From positions 1 to 17,316 of the forward strand of contig JBEDKD010000018.1 of assembly GCA_041172365.1 (NCBI GenBank): a stretch of 17,316 nucleotides of DNA, read 5' to 3'. Source of the DNA: JBEDKD01 sp041172365 (GTDB lineage: Bacteria > Cyanobacteriota > Cyanobacteriia > Cyanobacteriales > Microcoleaceae). Under the pieces are notes generated by a model. That model searched no databases, was not told where the DNA came from, and was given only the letters and a program-made list of their open reading frames with translations. Position 1 is the stretch's first letter, and the number at the start of each line of letters is the position of its first letter. A program made the position numbers and the translations under genes. Below are positions 15,020-17,316 of the stretch, piece after piece.

Positions 15020-15427
15020 ATGAATACGATTGAGTCCCCAGGCTCCCAGTCTATTGAATATCCCGATCATACTAGAGAAAGGGCAAAATTAGCCTTACGG
15101 TGTTCTCCCTTTCGGTTATCTCTGTTTAGTACAATGGGAGATCAGAGTGTACAATTAAACGCGATCGTGTTGGAATCGGGGTTCGAGAAAGGATACACAA
15201 AATCCCACTTAACAGAATTAGCCTGTGAAAATAATTTACTATGGTTAATACAAGTGGGATTACTGCGTCGAGAAGTCGATGGCCAGGGAATTACCGATAG
15301 TTTTCGTCTGACACCATTAGGCCGTCAATTAGTAGAAAAATACCAAAAAGAAGGAGGCGAAATTCCACCCGCGACAGTATGTGATCGAGTCAAAAATATC
15401 TTCATTCGTGGCTTACGATTTTTCTAA
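15020..15427 (+). CDS. Conserved cyanobacterial protein, Npun_F0494-like
   Basis: The 135-residue soluble protein has the segments ERAKLALRCSPFRLSLF, a middle helical part ending LTELACENNLLWLIQVGLLRREVDGQG, and ITDSFRLTPLGRQLVEKY. The last stretch (about 80-112) reads like the recognition helix and wing of a winged-helix domain, and L-T-P-L-G-R is common in such domains. From memory it resembles the cyanobacterium-restricted family labelled Npun_F0494. That name is recognition without a database check. ATG 15020 is the first start in the frame after a clear intergenic gap, with no strong Shine-Dalgarno. It lies 127 nt after the 70-residue gene and could share transcription with it. There is no enzyme motif. 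A role in DNA binding is only a guess from the fold. Confidence 0.82.
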   Translation: MNTIESPGSQSIEYPDHTRERAKLALRCSPFRLSLFSTMGDQSVQLNAIVLESGFEKGYTKSHLTELACENNLLWLIQVGLLRREVDGQGITDSFRLTPLGRQLVEKYQKEGGEIPPATVCDRVKNIFIRGLRFF

Positions 15428-15807
15428 GTAATCGACGAATTTAAACTACATCAAGTAGGATAAGCCTCCAGCTTGTCATGCTTGAGTGCTACTCCTAGGA
15501 CTTTTTTCTGATTAATCCTGTAATAAGCCATCCATATTACTAGGATTAACATAGGTTCTAATTGAGTTATTTAGAAATAGAAAATAAATAACTTGAATAT
15601 GAGCTTGGTAGTTTTGCCCCTAGATGCCGGAAGGCAAGCAAGAGGCCAGCACTACTTTATTAATTTTTCATTCCTTAATCCTGAAAATGAACTTATTCAT
15701 AGTTTATGAAAAAAATGAAATAAAAAGGATAACAATATAGGTTAAAATCAGATAAATTTAATAAGATAAATTCCCCGATACCAGAGCCCACTCAAACACT
15801 CAAATTT
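15428..15807. other. Gene-free 380-nt leader region of cobQ
   Basis: It is AT-rich with one structured part. AGCTTGGTAGTTTTGCC (from about 15602) can pair with GGCAAGCAAG (about 15632-15641) around GCCGGAAGGC. A CCTAGGACTTTTTT run near 15496-15509 might help end the previous transcript. AT-rich DNA follows to 15770. I looked for a cobalamin riboswitch here and did not find its conserved boxes. Confidence 0.5.
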
Positions 15808-17274
15808 ATGAAAGCGATAATGATAGTGGGAACAACATCCCACGCCGGAAAATCCCTATTAACAGCCGCGATCTGTCGTATTTTATCACGGACAGGAAAG
15901 CGTGTCACCCCCTTTAAAGGTCAGAATATGGCCTTAAATTCCTATGTAACATCCACAGGAGGAGAAATAGGTTATGCCCAAGCGATGCAAGCATGGGGGG
16001 CAGGTATTTCACCCACAGTAGAAATGAACCCAATTTTATTAAAACCCCAAGGTAATATGACATCCCAAGTCATTATGAAAGGGAAACCCGTAGGAATTAC
16101 TGGAGCCGCAGAATATTATGAAAAATACTTTGATATGGGTTGGCAAACCATTCAAGAATCATTACAGAGTTTAAGTGGTGAATTTGATATAATTGTCTGT
16201 GAAGGGGCAGGGAGTCCCGCGGAAATCAATCTCAAACATCGAGATTTAACCAATATGCGGGTAGCCAAATATTTGAATGCCAAAACCCTTTTAGTTGTTG
16301 ATATAGATCGGGGTGGAGCCTTTGCTCATGTTGTCGGTACTCTGGAATTATTAGAACCCGATGAAAGGGAATTAATTAAAGGTATAATTATTAATAAATT
16401 TCGGGGACAAAAATCTCTTTTAGACTCAGGAATTACTTGGTTAGAGGAACGAACGGGGATTCCTGTTGTTGGGGTGATACCTTGGATCGATGAAGTTTTT
16501 CCCGCGGAAGATTCTCTCGATTTATTAGATCGTCGCGCTCAAAAAAATAAAGCTGAAATTACTATTGGAGTCATTCGTCTTCCGCGAATTTCTAATTTTA
16601 CCGATTTTGATCCCTTAGAAGCAGAAACTACAGTCAAACTCCAATATATTAATCCCCAAGATTCTTTAGGACATCCTGACGCGGTGATTATTCCGGGTTC
16701 AAAAACAACGATCGCGGACTTATTAACGCTGAAAAAAACGGGAATGGCAGTGGAGATTAAAAATTATCTGAAAGCGGGTGGTATAGTCATGGGCATTTGT
16801 GGAGGTTTTCAAATGTTAGGTGAAACCTTATTAGATCGGGAAGGTTTAGAAGGGGAACAAGGCCAGTATGATTGCTTAAACATATTACCTTTAAGAACGG
16901 TTATTACCCCTCACAAAATCACCCGTCAGCGTCTGGTAACTGCCCAGTATCCCCAACCGGGTTTACCTGTAGCTGGATATGAAATTCATCAGGGACATAC
17001 ACAAATAACTAAACTTGAGGAAATCATGTCTTTATTTGATGATAGCAGTTTAGGAGTCGTTAATCCTTCCCAATCAGTTTGGGGGACTTATTTACATGGT
17101 ATTTTTGATAATGGTGCTTGGCGGCGATCGTGGTTAAATCATGTCCGTCAACAGCGGGGTTTACGGACTTTACCAACGGGCATTCCTAATTATCGGGAAC
17201 ATCGTGAAATGCTGTTAAATTCCCTCGCGGACACCGTTGAAAAATATTTAGATTTAACACCGATTTTGAATTGA
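15808..17274 (+). CDS. cobQ: Cobyric acid synthase (glutamine-hydrolysing)
   Basis: The enzyme amidates side chains b, d, e and g of adenosylcobyrinic acid a,c-diamide, using glutamine and ATP, to give adenosylcobyric acid in corrinoid (in cyanobacteria usually pseudocobalamin) synthesis. The N-terminal synthetase half starts with MIVGTTSHAGKSLLTAA, a P-loop-like nucleotide site, followed by TPFKGQNMALNSYVT. The middle has CEGAGSPAEINL and DIDRGGAFAHVVGTLELL. The C-terminal half is a class I glutamine amidotransferase with nucleophile C331 in GICGGFQMLGE and H430 in GTYLHGIFDNG. Length (488) is normal and nothing is missing. ATG 15808 gives the standard N-terminus. No other cobalamin genes lie in the window, and no B12 riboswitch is seen upstream. 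A purine tract begins right after the stop. Confidence 0.98.
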   Translation: MKAIMIVGTTSHAGKSLLTAAICRILSRTGKRVTPFKGQNMALNSYVTSTGGEIGYAQAMQAWGAGISPTVEMNPILLKPQGNMTSQVIMKGKPVGITGAAEYYEKYFDMGWQTIQESLQSLSGEFDIIVCEGAGSPAEINLKHRDLTNMRVAKYLNAKTLLVVDIDRGGAFAHVVGTLELLEPDERELIKGIIINKFRGQKSLLDSGITWLEERTGIPVVGVIPWIDEVFPAEDSLDLLDRRAQKNKAEITIGVIRLPRISNFTDFDPLEAETTVKLQYINPQDSLGHPDAVIIPGSKTTIADLLTLKKTGMAVEIKNYLKAGGIVMGICGGFQMLGETLLDREGLEGEQGQYDCLNILPLRTVITPHKITRQRLVTAQYPQPGLPVAGYEIHQGHTQITKLEEIMSLFDDSSLGVVNPSQSVWGTYLHGIFDNGAWRRSWLNHVRQQRGLRTLPTGIPNYREHREMLLNSLADTVEKYLDLTPILN

Positions 17275-17277
17275 AAT

Positions 17278-17316
17278 AAGAGAAGAAGGAAGAAGGAAGA
17301 GGGGGAAGAGGGGGAG
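17278..17316. repeat. Polypurine tract after cobQ, running off the window
   Basis: All 39 bases from 17278 to the end are A or G, in GAAGGAAGAAGGAAGAGGGGGA-like units. This is the complementary-strand counterpart of the CTTCCTT tract at 4888-4946. It starts 3 nt after the stop codon. Confidence 0.75.

Noticed and set aside
15428..15807. Cobalamin riboswitch in front of cobQ
   Set aside because: I could not find the conserved GCCACTG segment or the B12-box pattern; only an unrelated hairpin is seen.

Overview
The window looks like chromosomal DNA of a low-GC cyanobacterium. Evidence seen: many CGATCG-core sites, including exact HIP1 octamers (GCGATCGC) at 2312-2319 and 2640-2647; small proteins of cyanobacterium-restricted type; a cobyric acid synthase with a cyanobacterial-looking sequence; a very large DUF4347/RTX secreted protein; and dispersed palindromes and polypurine/polypyrimidine tracts between genes. 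I cannot name the species.

Layout, left to right. (1) 16-1863 (+): a stand-alone DUF262 (ParB/Srx-fold, GmrS-like) protein, possibly cut by the window edge. (2) 1958-2977 and 3750-4643 (+): ATPase and permease of a DrrAB-type ABC-2 exporter. An oppositely oriented 120-codon gene (3099-3461) lies between them. (3) 4981-5349 (+): a small secreted protein behind a 59-nt pure pyrimidine tract and an extended -10 box. (4) 5679-10532 (-): a 1617-residue type I secretion substrate. Its order is DUF4347, LamG-like domain, cadherin/Ig-like repeats, Calx-beta domains, a TPTV linker, a helical LTPEQ-repeat block, 19 RTX nonapeptides and a C-terminal tail. (5) 11158-13806 (-): an 882-residue protein made of a duplicated [Ig-like + 3 SH3-like] block followed by a C39-like cysteine peptidase. 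(6) 14680-14892 and 15020-15427 (+): two small conserved-looking cyanobacterial proteins. (7) 15808-17274 (+): cobQ.

How they fit together. The ATPase and permease should form one exporter although they are not contiguous. The two large minus-strand genes are neighbours in the same direction (C39 protein upstream, RTX protein downstream, 624 nt apart) and both are multidomain proteins of surface or extracellular type. A functional pairing, such as a cysteine peptidase acting on a secreted adhesin, is the most interesting hypothesis here, but it rests on adjacency and domain content only. cobQ acts in cobalamin/pseudocobalamin synthesis and appears unrelated to its neighbours.

The intergenic regions hold repeats: an AGAAACC-GGTTTCT palindrome family, a 16-bp inverted repeat (GGGCGAAGCATTCCGG), a TTTTC pentamer array, and two convincing intrinsic terminators (4671-4703 and 5584-5618). 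I found no tRNA, rRNA, CRISPR array, transposase or phage gene.
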